A stretch of DNA of 64,000 nucleotides, taken from contig JACAAK010000003.1 in NCBI GenBank assembly GCA_025093985.1, positions 1,612,001 to 1,676,000 of the forward strand, written 5' to 3'. A program made the translations under genes and the position numbers. The notes under the pieces are model-generated. The model did not search any database and was not told the DNA's origin. It saw nothing but the letters and a program-made list of their open reading frames with translations. This DNA is from Calvatia gigantea. Lineage: Eukaryota; Basidiomycota; Agaricomycetes; Agaricales; Lycoperdaceae. Below, one piece after another: positions 46,525 through 56,253 of this stretch. The number at the start of each line of letters is the position of its first letter. Position 1 is the first letter of the stretch.

Positions 46525-47471
46525 TTAGGAGCCAGCAATTTTGCGTTTTAGGGCGGCTTCCCGTTGCTTGGTCTCCTCCCTGTATAAAGTGAGTCAATGC
46601 ACCTCGTGGAATCGGCAGTTCACTTACTGGGAGTTCAAGAGGGATAAATATAGCGTCCACAGTACGCCACAGCTTTGAGAGAAGGGTACTCGGTATGCAA
46701 GCGGCATATAACGGAAATTTACAAGCTGTAAGACTGTTACAAAATCAATAATGGGGGCAGTAAGGTTCTACACATACCTGTGCTAATGGCCAGACTTTCC
46801 AGTTTGTAAGGATGGCCGTGGGATACAAGTCCCTAAATTTTTCTCCAATTTGTGTTGGAGAGTGGCCTTCAGTTACGCCCATGAAACCAATAAAATAACA
46901 TAGCTACAAGTGTGTGTGAGATATAGAAGGGAAATAAGCGAAATTAGATAGTGCTTACGCCAGCAGGGGCCCTGAGAATTGAGGATTAGCTTCGGAACGG
47001 CCACAGATAAGTAGGAACGAGACGCACATTATCAGTTGGTCCCACGCAACACGCTTGCCTAATGCTCCTAAACTTATCTTCTTGGAGTATTTGGAGAGTT
47101 TGAGGGGAAAGCGGGTTTCGAGGAGAGCGTTCCACCGTCCCATTACAGGGCCTGTAGAGAAGTATGACAAATCCAACACTTTTCTTATCGTGATTCAACG
47201 GCGCACTGATAGTCAACCCGAAGCAGAAGAATCGAGCGGTTCGTGCATAGTCATAAGGACGATGCGGTTCGTGGTGATTCCTGGTCTTGTGAGGGTTTCA
47301 GGGTCTTTAACTTGAATTTCATGGAAACTTATGGAAACTCACTGCGTTTTGACAGACTTGAGCTACAAAATCTGCAAAGGCGTTGAGGGAGCCTCCAGTG
47401 AGTGCAAGGGTAACATTTGGGTGGGTTTTGAATGAATGTTGGTATGCACGAGCGATGGAGAGCGCGGCCAT
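46525..47471 (-). CDS. SYM1: Mpv17/PMP22-family inner-membrane protein (Sym1-like)
   Basis: From the ATG at 47471 the protein reads MAALSIARAYQHSFKTHPNV, TLALTGGSLNAFADFVAQVC, then after two introns YDYARTARFFCFGLTIS-PV, MGRWNALLETRFPL and RVAWDQLIMAPAG. It continues LCYFIGFMGVTEG, YPTAILTNWKVWPLAQLVNF and RYMPLAYRVPFSQSCGVLWT (LYLSLLNS). It ends REAALKRKIAGS at 46525. The WKVWP...NF.Y.P motif is the family signature. Four membrane segments are expected. Sym1/Mpv17 works in the mitochondrial inner membrane and matters for mtDNA maintenance and stress. A 13-nt microexon (46959-46971) encodes the Ala-Pro-Ala-Gly join. Confidence 0.88.
46959..46971 (-). other. 13-nt microexon in the Mpv17/Sym1-like gene
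   Basis: On the minus strand GGCCCCTGCTGGC lies between TTCTCAG and GTAAGC. It completes Met and adds APAG in frame. Confidence 0.75.
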
Positions 47472-48092
47472 ACGACGCAGATACTGCTGCTAACTAGAGG
47501 AGGGAGGGAAAGTATGTCAGGAGTGGATAGGAAGGTGGAAGGGTAGGTTTTAAATATGATGGGGGTTACTACGTACTTGGTTATCACGCACTTCAGCAGA
47601 CTATCATCCGGTAATGTAGGAGCGGGGACTGGAGATGGGTGGAGTTCCAAACGCTGCCCTCATTTTCGACTTTCTCACTTCACTCCAGATCCTTTGAGCG
47701 ATCACGTGCAGCGGTGGCTCTTTCGTCATCAATTCTTCGATATTTTTAGGACAGTCGCGTTACACGCGGAATAAGGCACTCCCGTCTCTCGGTGTCGTCG
47801 ACATATTCCTCCTCCTACCTATGTAGTATACTTTGACTTGTTTAAATCTACGTGTCCTCGCAGTTCTCTGCGACTCCACATCCCTTTCACTCAAGATACT
47901 GGCAAATAGTAATGAATGGCGGTCCTGCTATATTCTGTTCAGTCTGGTTGATTCGTCGTCGACTGGACATTGACTAAGGAAACAAACCATATGATACAGG
48001 AAATGTAACTCTGTCGGCAGTAGTGTAGGACTTTTACAGCTTCATATGCCACGGAACTCCATGTCTCCAAGACTCGTCAATCATACAGGTCA
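47472..48092. other. Intergenic region between SYM1-like and PTH2 genes
   Basis: About 620 bp on the 5' side of SYM1 and the 3' side of PTH2. No conserved coding segment was seen. Confidence 0.45.
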
Positions 48093-48967
48093 TCATAGTA
48101 GCCGGAGATTTCCTGTAACTTGGTTGACCAAGTCCACAGGAGCGGGACCGATACCCAAAACCGTTCGGGTGCCTGCTGCTACTTGTGTGTGCCCACTATA
48201 TATAGGAGTTAGTGATTATTTCAGGAACGGGTAGTGAGTACAACGAACGCATCATGGATCGACCGTGCACATAGATTAAGGCTTTTCGCTATCGCCTCTA
48301 ATTCAAGCAGTTGTTCCTCGGAGGAAGCCTTCAGTGCAATTTTAGCCTGCCTGGAAGGTGGTATAAGCCGGTGGAATAATCAAGCACTGTTTTGATAACC
48401 GACCCTATCCGCTCCCAATGTTGCACGAGCTGGGACAATGTCAGGATACTATCCCAAAAAGTGCATAGGCATGCCCACCTTGGGGTTCTTGCTCACAAGA
48501 GCTTTATAACAGGCCAGTGTAGCGTGTCTGTTCGGACATTTTTATTGGTGGGTTCTGGAACGTAAATCCGATGTGACATACCCGCATCTGATTTTCACTT
48601 CAAGTCAAGAAAACATAAGCATGGATGAGACGTACTGAGCTGCTATTTTTCCTTGGGTCATCCCCAAATCTGTCCGTACAACGAGGACCTGGGAGGTTTC
48701 ACCGTTAACCCGAATCACGGCCACAAAAATTCATTCCCTTACCATCTTACAGGGTTCCATAAATCCAGCTTGAATGGATGACAAGTCGCCATCTGCAATG
48801 TCGCCTTCATCTTCTTCCTGTCCTTCATCCTCGGCGGTATCCAGGAATTTTACGTCCGGGGTCTTGTGCTTCCCCTTTTCTGTTGCTGTCCCGTATAGTT
48901 TGCCAAGATGGTAGCCCGCGAGAAGAGAAGCAGCAGAGAGGGCGACGAGTGCAAGAACTATGGTCAT
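48093..48967 (-). CDS. PTH2: Peptidyl-tRNA hydrolase 2, membrane-anchored
   Basis: The preferred start (48967, [20 protein letters not shown]) gives an N-terminal membrane anchor, then a basic/acidic linker ([14 protein letters not shown]) and the Pth2 fold: [92 protein letters not shown] and [17 protein letters not shown]. It ends at 48093. It releases tRNA from peptidyl-tRNA dropped by ribosomes; the anchor places it on mitochondria, as for yeast and human orthologues. An alternative start at 49075 would need another intron. A 6-nt microexon (48582-48587) supplies part of the AQCGH active-site loop. Confidence 0.9.
48582..48587 (-). other. 6-nt microexon in PTH2
   Basis: On the minus strand ATGCGG sits between AAAATCAG and GTATGTCA. 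CA|A-TGC-GG|A restores Gln-Cys-Gly-His of the conserved loop; skipping it loses two residues. Confidence 0.75.
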
Positions 48968-49538
48968 GAAGCCAAGAAGCGTTAAGCGGCTGAAGATTAT
49001 GCCAAAACTGAAGGAAGAGAGACACCTTGAGAAAGGGAAGCAACACCTGAACGCGACATCCTTTGTTATGGCCAAGAACTAGGATAAGATTCCTACGAGA
49101 TTAGGTCGAAATTATGATGCGGGGAATACAGTAACTAGCCTTGGGATGTTGAGCATTAAGTATTTTTCAAAATAAAGAAAATCTTACCTTGGGAACCCTA
49201 GTCGTTCCCAGTGAGTGAGCAAGTGAACGTGGACTGCACAACCCATTAACACCACAGAGAGGTTGTTGACAAATGCTTGGCATGGACATTAGATTTCGGA
49301 GAATGCCGACTATGATTTTTCTGGGGGGGCCTTACATTTGTTAACAAATATCTGGCTGCAACACCATTTACTGGTTCTGTTTTCCTTTTCTTCTCACCGC
49401 TGTTCGGGCTTTCTCTGGCCAGAACTCAACCTCGTTGGATAGAGAGCTCTTGCTCTCCCTAAACTATCGGGCACCTGTCGTTATCTCTCTGTCTCAATTT
49501 CCCGGACTTGAAACTAACGACGAAAACTCTGATATACC
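48968..49538. promoter_or_regulatory. Divergent intergenic region between PTH2 and HAS1
   Basis: About 570 bp between divergent starts. It could hold an upstream exon of PTH2 (ATG at 49075 followed by GTGTTG...). Otherwise no coding signal is visible. Confidence 0.35.
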
Positions 49539-51599
49539 ATGGCTGCCAAACCCACATCTAAATCCCTTTCCAAAAAGAAGAGCAAGTCCAAGATTAATGG
49601 TGCTTCATCTTCAGAACCAAACAACCAAACGCTCCCTTCTCCAGCAAGAGAAAATGAACACTCCTCGTCCTCTTCAAAAGATGCCTCTACCTCACCCATC
49701 GCTTCAAAGACGAATGAGACGCCCACTTCCTCTCTTCCAGTCCCTACCTCTGCCATATCTTCTACCTCTGAACGGCTGCCATTCTCCACGTATGATCTTT
49801 CTTCACACACGCATAAAGCACTGGAAGAGATGGGATTCAAAACGATGACCCCAATACAAGCGAAAAGTATACCACTACTACTTGCTGGAAAGGATGTCTT
49901 AGGGGCGGCGAGGACCGGATCAGGAAAGACGTTGGCATTTTTGATACCGGCGGTCGAGCTACTGCATCGATTGAAGTTCAAGCCAATGAATGGTATTGTC
50001 TCCGTTCTATATTGCAACGCAGACCAATTCAACTTATGTACGTAGGTACAGGAGTCATCATAATTTCGCCCACAAGAGAACTTGCGCTCCAAATTTTCGG
50101 CGTCGCAAAGGACTTGATGGCGCACCATTCGCAAACCTTTGGTATCCTTATGGGAGGTGCAAATCGTCGTGCAGAAGTGGATAAACTCGTGAAGGGCGTT
50201 AATCTCATCGTGGCTACTCCCGGCCGTCTTTTGGATCACTTGCAGAACACGCAGGGCTTTGTTTACAGGAATCTGAAGGCGTTAGTGATTGATGAGGCAG
50301 ATAGGATTCTGGAGATCGGGTTCGAAGAGGAGATGAAAAAGATTATCTCCATTTTACCGAATGGTGAGTATTACTTCGAGGTTGGGGTGTGTTTCGAAGA
50401 CAAATGGTACGACTAGGGGATCGTCAGACAATGCTGTTCTCCGCGACACAGACGACAAAGGTGCAGGACCTCGCGAGGATCTCATTACGCCCTGGCCCAG
50501 TGCACGTTGACGTCGACAAGCAGGAGGCCACGAGCACCGTCACCACTCTTTCTCAAGGCTATGTCGTTTGCCCGTCGGATCGCCGGTTCTTGTTGCTCTT
50601 CACGTTCCTCAAGAAAAACCTCAAAAAGAAGGTTCTCGTGTTCTTCTCGAGCTGTAACAGTGTGAAGTATCATTCAGAATTGCTGAACTATATCGACTGT
50701 ACCGGTACTGGATCTACATGTAACGCCTTTGCACTTCCTTCCCTCAAATTGCTCATTGCCTCATTAGTACTTTCATCATTAGGGCAAGCAAAAACAACAG
50801 AAGCGGACGAACACCTTTTTTGAGTTCTGCAATGCAGAATCTGGAATTCTACTATGCACCGATGTTGCCGCCCGTGGTTTAGATATCCCGCGTGTGGACT
50901 GGATTGTGCAGTTCGATCCGCCTGATGACCCAAGAGACTACATCCATCGTGTTGGTCGCACTGCGCGTGCTGGCAACGTTGGCAAGAGTCTGCTATTCCT
51001 GTTAGAAAGCGAACTCGGATTCCTCCGGTACCTCAAGGAAGCTAAGGTGCCGTTGAACGAGTTCAGCTTCCCTGCGGACAAGATTGCGAACGTGCAGTCT
51101 CAGGTATGTGTTTCTCACCGCCCCCTTTAGTTTGCGAATCAGATAAGTTGAGCGCATCTTTTTAGCTTGAGAAGTTGTTACAAAAAAATTATTTCCTGCA
51201 CAAATCCGCAAAGGATGGGTTCCGTTCATATCTACAGGCATACGCCTCGTATTCACTGAAGAAGATATTTGACGTGAATCGGTTGGATTTGGCTAAAGTT
51301 GGGAAGGCGTTTGGCTTCTCTATACCACCGCGGGTGAGCCTCAACATCGGACCGGGCAAGGGAGTTTCCAGTGCGACAAATAAGAAGAGGAGGCGAGAAG
51401 AGGATAGCGGTGACGAAGAAGATCAAGAAGTAAGCGGACAGGAGGGGGCAGGGAAGAAGATTCGAGAAAAGATGTGCACCGAGATAACAAGCACCGGCGG
51501 ATGGAAGCGCTCGGACGGAAGAAAGTGGAAAAGGAAATGTACAAGAAGGGGAAAGAGAGGAAGAAGCTTGAAGCTGGAGGTGGACAGTGGAGTCGGTAG
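49539..51599 (+). CDS. HAS1: DEAD-box RNA helicase Has1
   Basis: The start at 49539 leads a Ser/Lys-rich tail. The core has the Q motif [20 protein letters not shown], motif [21 protein letters not shown], Ia [12 protein letters not shown], Ib [100 protein letters not shown] and [34 protein letters not shown] is the Has1 C-terminal signature. Has1 acts on 18S and 27S pre-rRNA. Two frame breaks occur. One has an extra T at 50698 between YID and VPVLDLH. The other is near 51445-51460 in a G-rich run, after which the family-typical [20 protein letters not shown] appears one frame over, ending at 51599. Reading the uncorrected frame ends at 51612. Confidence 0.9.
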
Positions 51600-51878
51600 T
51601 GTAGTGCTATAACGCTACAGCATTGGTGTTAGCTTTGTGGAATGCAGGACATGAGATAGGACATGAGATGTTTGCATGATTGAATATTGATGACGCATGT
51701 ACCCCACGTGAGGAAGTCACAACAGAAAGTCACAGTATGTGACTCCACGTTTAGGCGTTGAAGTGTTCCAAAAAGCAGCGTCAGTCAGAACACAACCTCC
51801 TTGTTCTCTGTCTCTCCCACTACTTCCACTTCTTTCTCAGAAATCTCTCCTTCGACGTCGTACACCACTTCTTCGTTG
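51600..51878. promoter_or_regulatory. Tandem intergenic region between HAS1 and the TMEM33-like gene
   Basis: About 280 bp holding the HAS1 3' UTR and the promoter of the next gene. No coding signal was seen. Confidence 0.35.
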
Positions 51879-53077
51879 ATGGCGACTACCCAGGTAAGCT
51901 CGCGCTGGCAACACCCTCCTGCGCCATTCGACCGGCGTGCTTACCTCGTCTCGACCTAGCACTTATCTGTGGGCTTCCGGCCACTTCGTTCTTCTCGTTG
52001 CGTCTCTCCGGTATTTCCTCGCATGGATAACTTTTAAGGCTGTCTCGACGTGGTGGTATAAAGGTGAGCTACTGCCAGTCCTAGCGTCAAGCACCGATCT
52101 CACCGCAACCACGTTGCATTTCACAGCGAGTTTCACCGGTGCCCTGATTAGTTACGCGATCGTTTGTCAGTGAGTGGGCAGTTTCTTGCGAAGTGTAGTC
52201 GAAAAGGGTCATTAGCAAGTGCTAACGTGTCTTCCTATGTGTTCCGCAGCAAGTCACTTGGGGTACGTCCTGTGTCTTACACGTCGCCCGGCACGAGAGC
52301 TCAAATCAATTTATTTTTGTAGACCCCTCAACCAAATGCGGCTTATATCAGGCGTGCATTGCTCGATGAAGTATGTTGTACCCTGTTTGCTGTCGGGAAA
52401 ATTTAGTTGCTGATCTCGTCATACGCCTTTGATAGAATGTCCAGTACTTTTTGCTCGCCATTTACTGGTGGACTACCAGGAAACCAATTGCAAGTTCGTA
52501 ACTAGCTTAGGTGCAGACACGTGAAATCGCGCTAACCGCGGCAACAGTTACCCTCCTCCCGTACATGATATTCTCGTTGTTCCATGCTCTGACTTTCACT
52601 CGTACGACACTCTTCCCTCAATTCCTTCCCCCCGGTCCACCTGCAACCGCTGGTGGCGCTCCCGGTCCTCATGCGCTCGCGAAAAAGCTTCAGGCCTGGG
52701 TTAAGGGTATGTAACTAGCTCTTTTACTAACTTTGATTTAAAATTCTCAACCTTAACAGCCAACTATGACACCGCGATGAAGATTGTTGCATATACTGAA
52801 CTTGTCATCTTCGTTCGAGTCATCCTTGGTGCCCTCACCTTCCAGAATGCATTGCTCGCCCCCCTCATCTACGCTCACTTCCTCCGTCAACGCTACTACC
52901 AATCCCTCTTCACTCGTGATGCTATTGCTAAAACTACCAAGACAGTTGACCGATATGTTGAGAAAGCTAACAACTCGACCGTTACTCAGATTTACGACAG
53001 AACTAAGATGTTTATCGAGAGGTGGACCGGCAACTGTTGTTGAGCCAAACCCCAATGCTCAGGGTGCCAGGAGGTAG
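51879..53077 (+). CDS. POM33: TMEM33/Pom33-family ER and nuclear-pore membrane protein
   Basis: The start at 51879 reads MATTQVSSRWQHPPAPFDRR. The membrane region follows: TYLWASGHFVLLVASLRYFL (AWITFKAVSTWWYK), TGALISYAIVC-HKSLGTPQP, NAAYIRRALLDENVQYFLLA, IYWWTTRKPIAITLLPYMIF, YDTAMKIVAYTELVIFVRVI and FLRQRYYQSLFTRDAIAKTT. It ends VVEPNPNAQGARR at 53077. Pom33 in yeast and TMEM33 in animals shape the ER and assist pore biogenesis. A 13-nt microexon (52250-52262) is used. Two single-base frame breaks are apparent: an extra T at about 51957 (LVST to STYLWASG) and one near 53020 (KMFIE to GGPATVVE). Confidence 0.83.
52250..52262 (+). other. 13-nt microexon in the TMEM33-like gene
   Basis: CAAGTCACTTGGG lies between TTCCGCAG and GTACGTCC and encodes His-Lys-Ser-Leu-Gly across CA|C. 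It joins SYAIVC to TPQPNAAYIRR in frame. Confidence 0.75.
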
Positions 53078-54455
53078 TTGGTGAGACTCACAATGTCGGG
53101 TGGTGAAATGAAATAGATAGGGCGGGTTAGTTGGGGTCTTCGCGTTCTACCTGAGTCGTAGCTGGGTTATCCTCCTTCGTTATACTCCCTTTATGTGTTC
53201 CCCTGCCTTGCGTCCTCCTGTTACCTGCTCACCATCCTGCTGTGATAGTAATAGACTCAAGATAATTGGCTTCCGTCTCATTACTCGTCATTTTTCGTTC
53301 CGTTGCCTCGCGAATAGATGGTAGTGGCAGATTGTCATTTACAACCAGAGACTATCTATTAATATGCTGCTTTTCCGCTCTCCAAACTTGTTGAAATCCG
53401 ACTAGTTTTAGTCTCTTGTCATGTCATGATGGTTACTACCCATTTTTCCCCATGGTCGTATGTTATTTTTTGATTCCCTACCCGAGGCTCGAATTCGGAA
53501 TTCTGACGGAGCATGCGCAATTTTGTGGACCGTACCAAGCCGGCGGCATTACGATACTTTGAATAGTCGACTTAATTCCAATTTTGATATCGATTAAATC
53601 ATTCAATCGCTTGCAAACGTCCTTCATAATGCATAACGACCGGTCCTTACTGTTCGGACAAACTCCATTCTGTATGACCCTTCAAGATTCCACAAAAGAC
53701 ACTCCGGTCTCCGGCAATATCACGCCGAGAGCCCGCGCAACGCATGTGTAACCTGTCTCAATACCTTGTTCATCGATGACTTGCCGGGCTAGCAGTTTGA
53801 ACGTCACCTTAAAAAGTAACTTTTATCATCAAATTTGCGAAAGTTTACAATCATCGGTGAAACAACTGACCTATTATACTCAGTCTGCTCCAGGCCCGCA
53901 CTAGGCCACTTCACCTGCCCAAAGTCCTCTTTCGTACGCCCGCTGCACCAAACCGGGGCGATCACACTGGGTAGAAATCCCAACATCGACTCACTCTATT
54001 TTGGCCGAATCACTGTATTCGAAACTTGTTAAAGTCTGCAGGCTCTGGCTATGAGGTCGGATTCACACGAAGCATAGTACTCTTCAACATCAATCTCTCG
54101 CAGTTATGTGTCTCCTAAACCTGGGATATCTTTTCATTTTGTAGAGCACCACCTTTGCCTATCTTTCCTGCGGAGACTCAAATTCAAATATCAGATATCC
54201 ACGCAACTCTCCATTGGCACAACGCGCAGATATTTCTCACCACCCTCTCGTCGTCGACTAGCATACTGAGTGTACGCTATTCAACTATCTATGGTCTCGC
54301 GAGGGCCCACCCATGACTCACTTTGCCGTTCCGATATTTTTCAGCCGGAATTTGTGATAGCCTGAATAGACGGACTACAATCTCATGCCACGGCTCCAAA
54401 AATTAGATGTTGCATTGGATGTAAATGCTATGGAACCAGAAGGGCGTGACTGGAT
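53078..54455. other. 1.4 kb without a supported gene
   Basis: The TMEM33 3' UTR followed by DNA with only short frames (the longest is about 65 codons at 53835). Nothing recognisable. Confidence 0.45.
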
Positions 54456-55837
54456 TTGCGAATTACTCGATGCCGCCGTAAACCCACCAGATCGGTAATT
54501 GGACGCGCTATGTCTCTAGTTGGTTCGAGTCCCCTCAATGCCAATCCAGACAATATCGCTTGGGAGCTTGTTTGCAGATTCCAAGATAATTCGAAGATAA
54601 AGACATTAACTGGCGTAGAAGTGTTCAAGTTGGGGCCATGGATCGACGGCGAGTCAAGGTTGTGCGGATGCTGCGGAACACCACGACAACCAATACCTCG
54701 ACGACGCGGGGAATCCTATGATCTGCCCTACAGTAGGACGGGTATGTGAGACATTGAAAACCCCCGGGTTGACGCTGGCTAGACGACAACAAACGCTTCT
54801 CCGTGCTTGCCAGTGATGGTACAAGGATCGTGCCCTCTCGGTAGCTTCAAGTGGCTTCATTTATCAATACCCGGTTATTCAGAAACTCCCCTATGTTTGT
54901 CCGGCTGAATCCATTTTTTTAGTTAGTTCCGACTTTCGCATAACTTTTCGTGTCGCTGCATGAACCCCACGAGGCGTCTTCAACCGCGCCAAGAACACGG
55001 AGGCATTTTTGCGAAACTCAGGGCTGATACGAACCTGACTTCAAGCCTGGACCACAGCGGGTTGTTTGCCTTTCCTCCCGCCGGCCTGTGGAAAAACAAC
55101 TAATCACTTGCCTCCTCCAAACTGCGGGAAGCTCTCAGCGAAATGCATGCTGGGTTCGAATACGTGTCCACTTTTGCTCAAAGCGATCTCGCGGGAGTTT
55201 TACGTCCGTAAGTGCGTTGCCCCAGGGCTTTAGGATGGCACTTATCTCGTGACTTCCATTGGCGAAGCTCCTTCACAGGGTGTCCATTATGTAGTCCCCA
55301 ATGCTTTTCGTCAATTTTCATGGAGCGCATTATGTGTGCCGATATTGATCGATCTTTGAAATCTCATCGGGTCTCTTCGTTTACGGCTTGTCCTCCGGGT
55401 GGTTGCGCAGCTCTTCTGGCGTATAGTTACGAAATTTTGGGTCAGCTGTGGATTGACAGCTCATACAAGTGGTGTAAGTTCTTTATTCCGTGCCTAACCA
55501 GCTGGACGTGGAGTACTTACCCACACGTGTAGAATCACCTTACGGTCATCCGGTCTCCTTTGGATAACCGTGTATAATAGACTTGATTCCGCGCGTTAAT
55601 CTATCGCCGACGACGGAGAGCCGATGGAACAACGTTAAGTTCAGATCACCAGAAATCCACGGACCGTTTCTGCGAGAACGTCCCTTGTGGGCGATGTGGA
55701 ACTTCCCATTCCTCATCCCTTTCCTTACGCTTACAAAGGTGCTGCCAGGTCTCAAGCCTGGCATATGGGACGTACACGTACTGCGCACTACGACGAGCGA
55801 TCCCGCGGTGTCCTTGTCCTCGAAGCTTGAACGTTGA
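54456..55837 (+). pseudogene. Coding-like fragments of an unknown gene, possibly decayed
   Basis: Successive plus-strand segments look protein coding but do not form one clean model: SSPLNANPDNIAWELVCRFQ and VEVFKLGPWIDG (about 54530-54660), EHGGIFAKLRADTNLTSSLD (about 54995), KLREALSEMHAGFEYVSTFA (about 55125), GTYLVTSIGEAPSQGVHYVV (about 55235) and SPEIHGPFLRERPLWAMWNF (about 55640). Stops and frame changes separate them. I recognise no family. It could be a fast-evolving gene with many introns or a decayed one. Confidence 0.3.
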
Positions 55838-56253
55838 CAAATGGAGCAAGCGTTTGGCGATTTTTGACATGTTTGCGTCGTGGAACTTACGCTTTCTTTA
55901 GTTCCTTTTCGCTTGGTTTATGCCACAAACACAACGGCCGGGACAAGTAAAAGGAGTGTGCACCGAAGGTAACTATGATCCTGACCCATCAATGTCTGAA
56001 GTTGGAAAGAAGACATAAAAAGTTAGGCTCGCGGTCCGTTCGTTCCCTCCACGCGTTTTGCGTTTCATGATAATGAATGTTCTCTATTTTCAGCCCCTCC
56101 CTGGCGCGGAGCGGATCTTGCTGCCTTGGGCTCTGGGTTTACTGGGACGTTAGACAAACTGTTGGGGCAAAAGAGCTATAAATTAATGGCGCAACATTCA
56201 ACGGTACACCAATAATTCTCCTCCTCTTCCCTCTAGACCTCTCCTGAATTATA

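Noticed and set aside
46990..47250. Suspected GC donor in the Mpv17/Sym1-like gene
   Set aside because: A GT donor one codon earlier (A|GTGCGC) gives GLTIS-PVMGRW in frame.
55150..55165. tRNA B-box-like GGGTTCGAATAC (and GGTTCGAGTCC near 54520)
   Set aside because: No matching A box, acceptor stem or anticodon arm around them.
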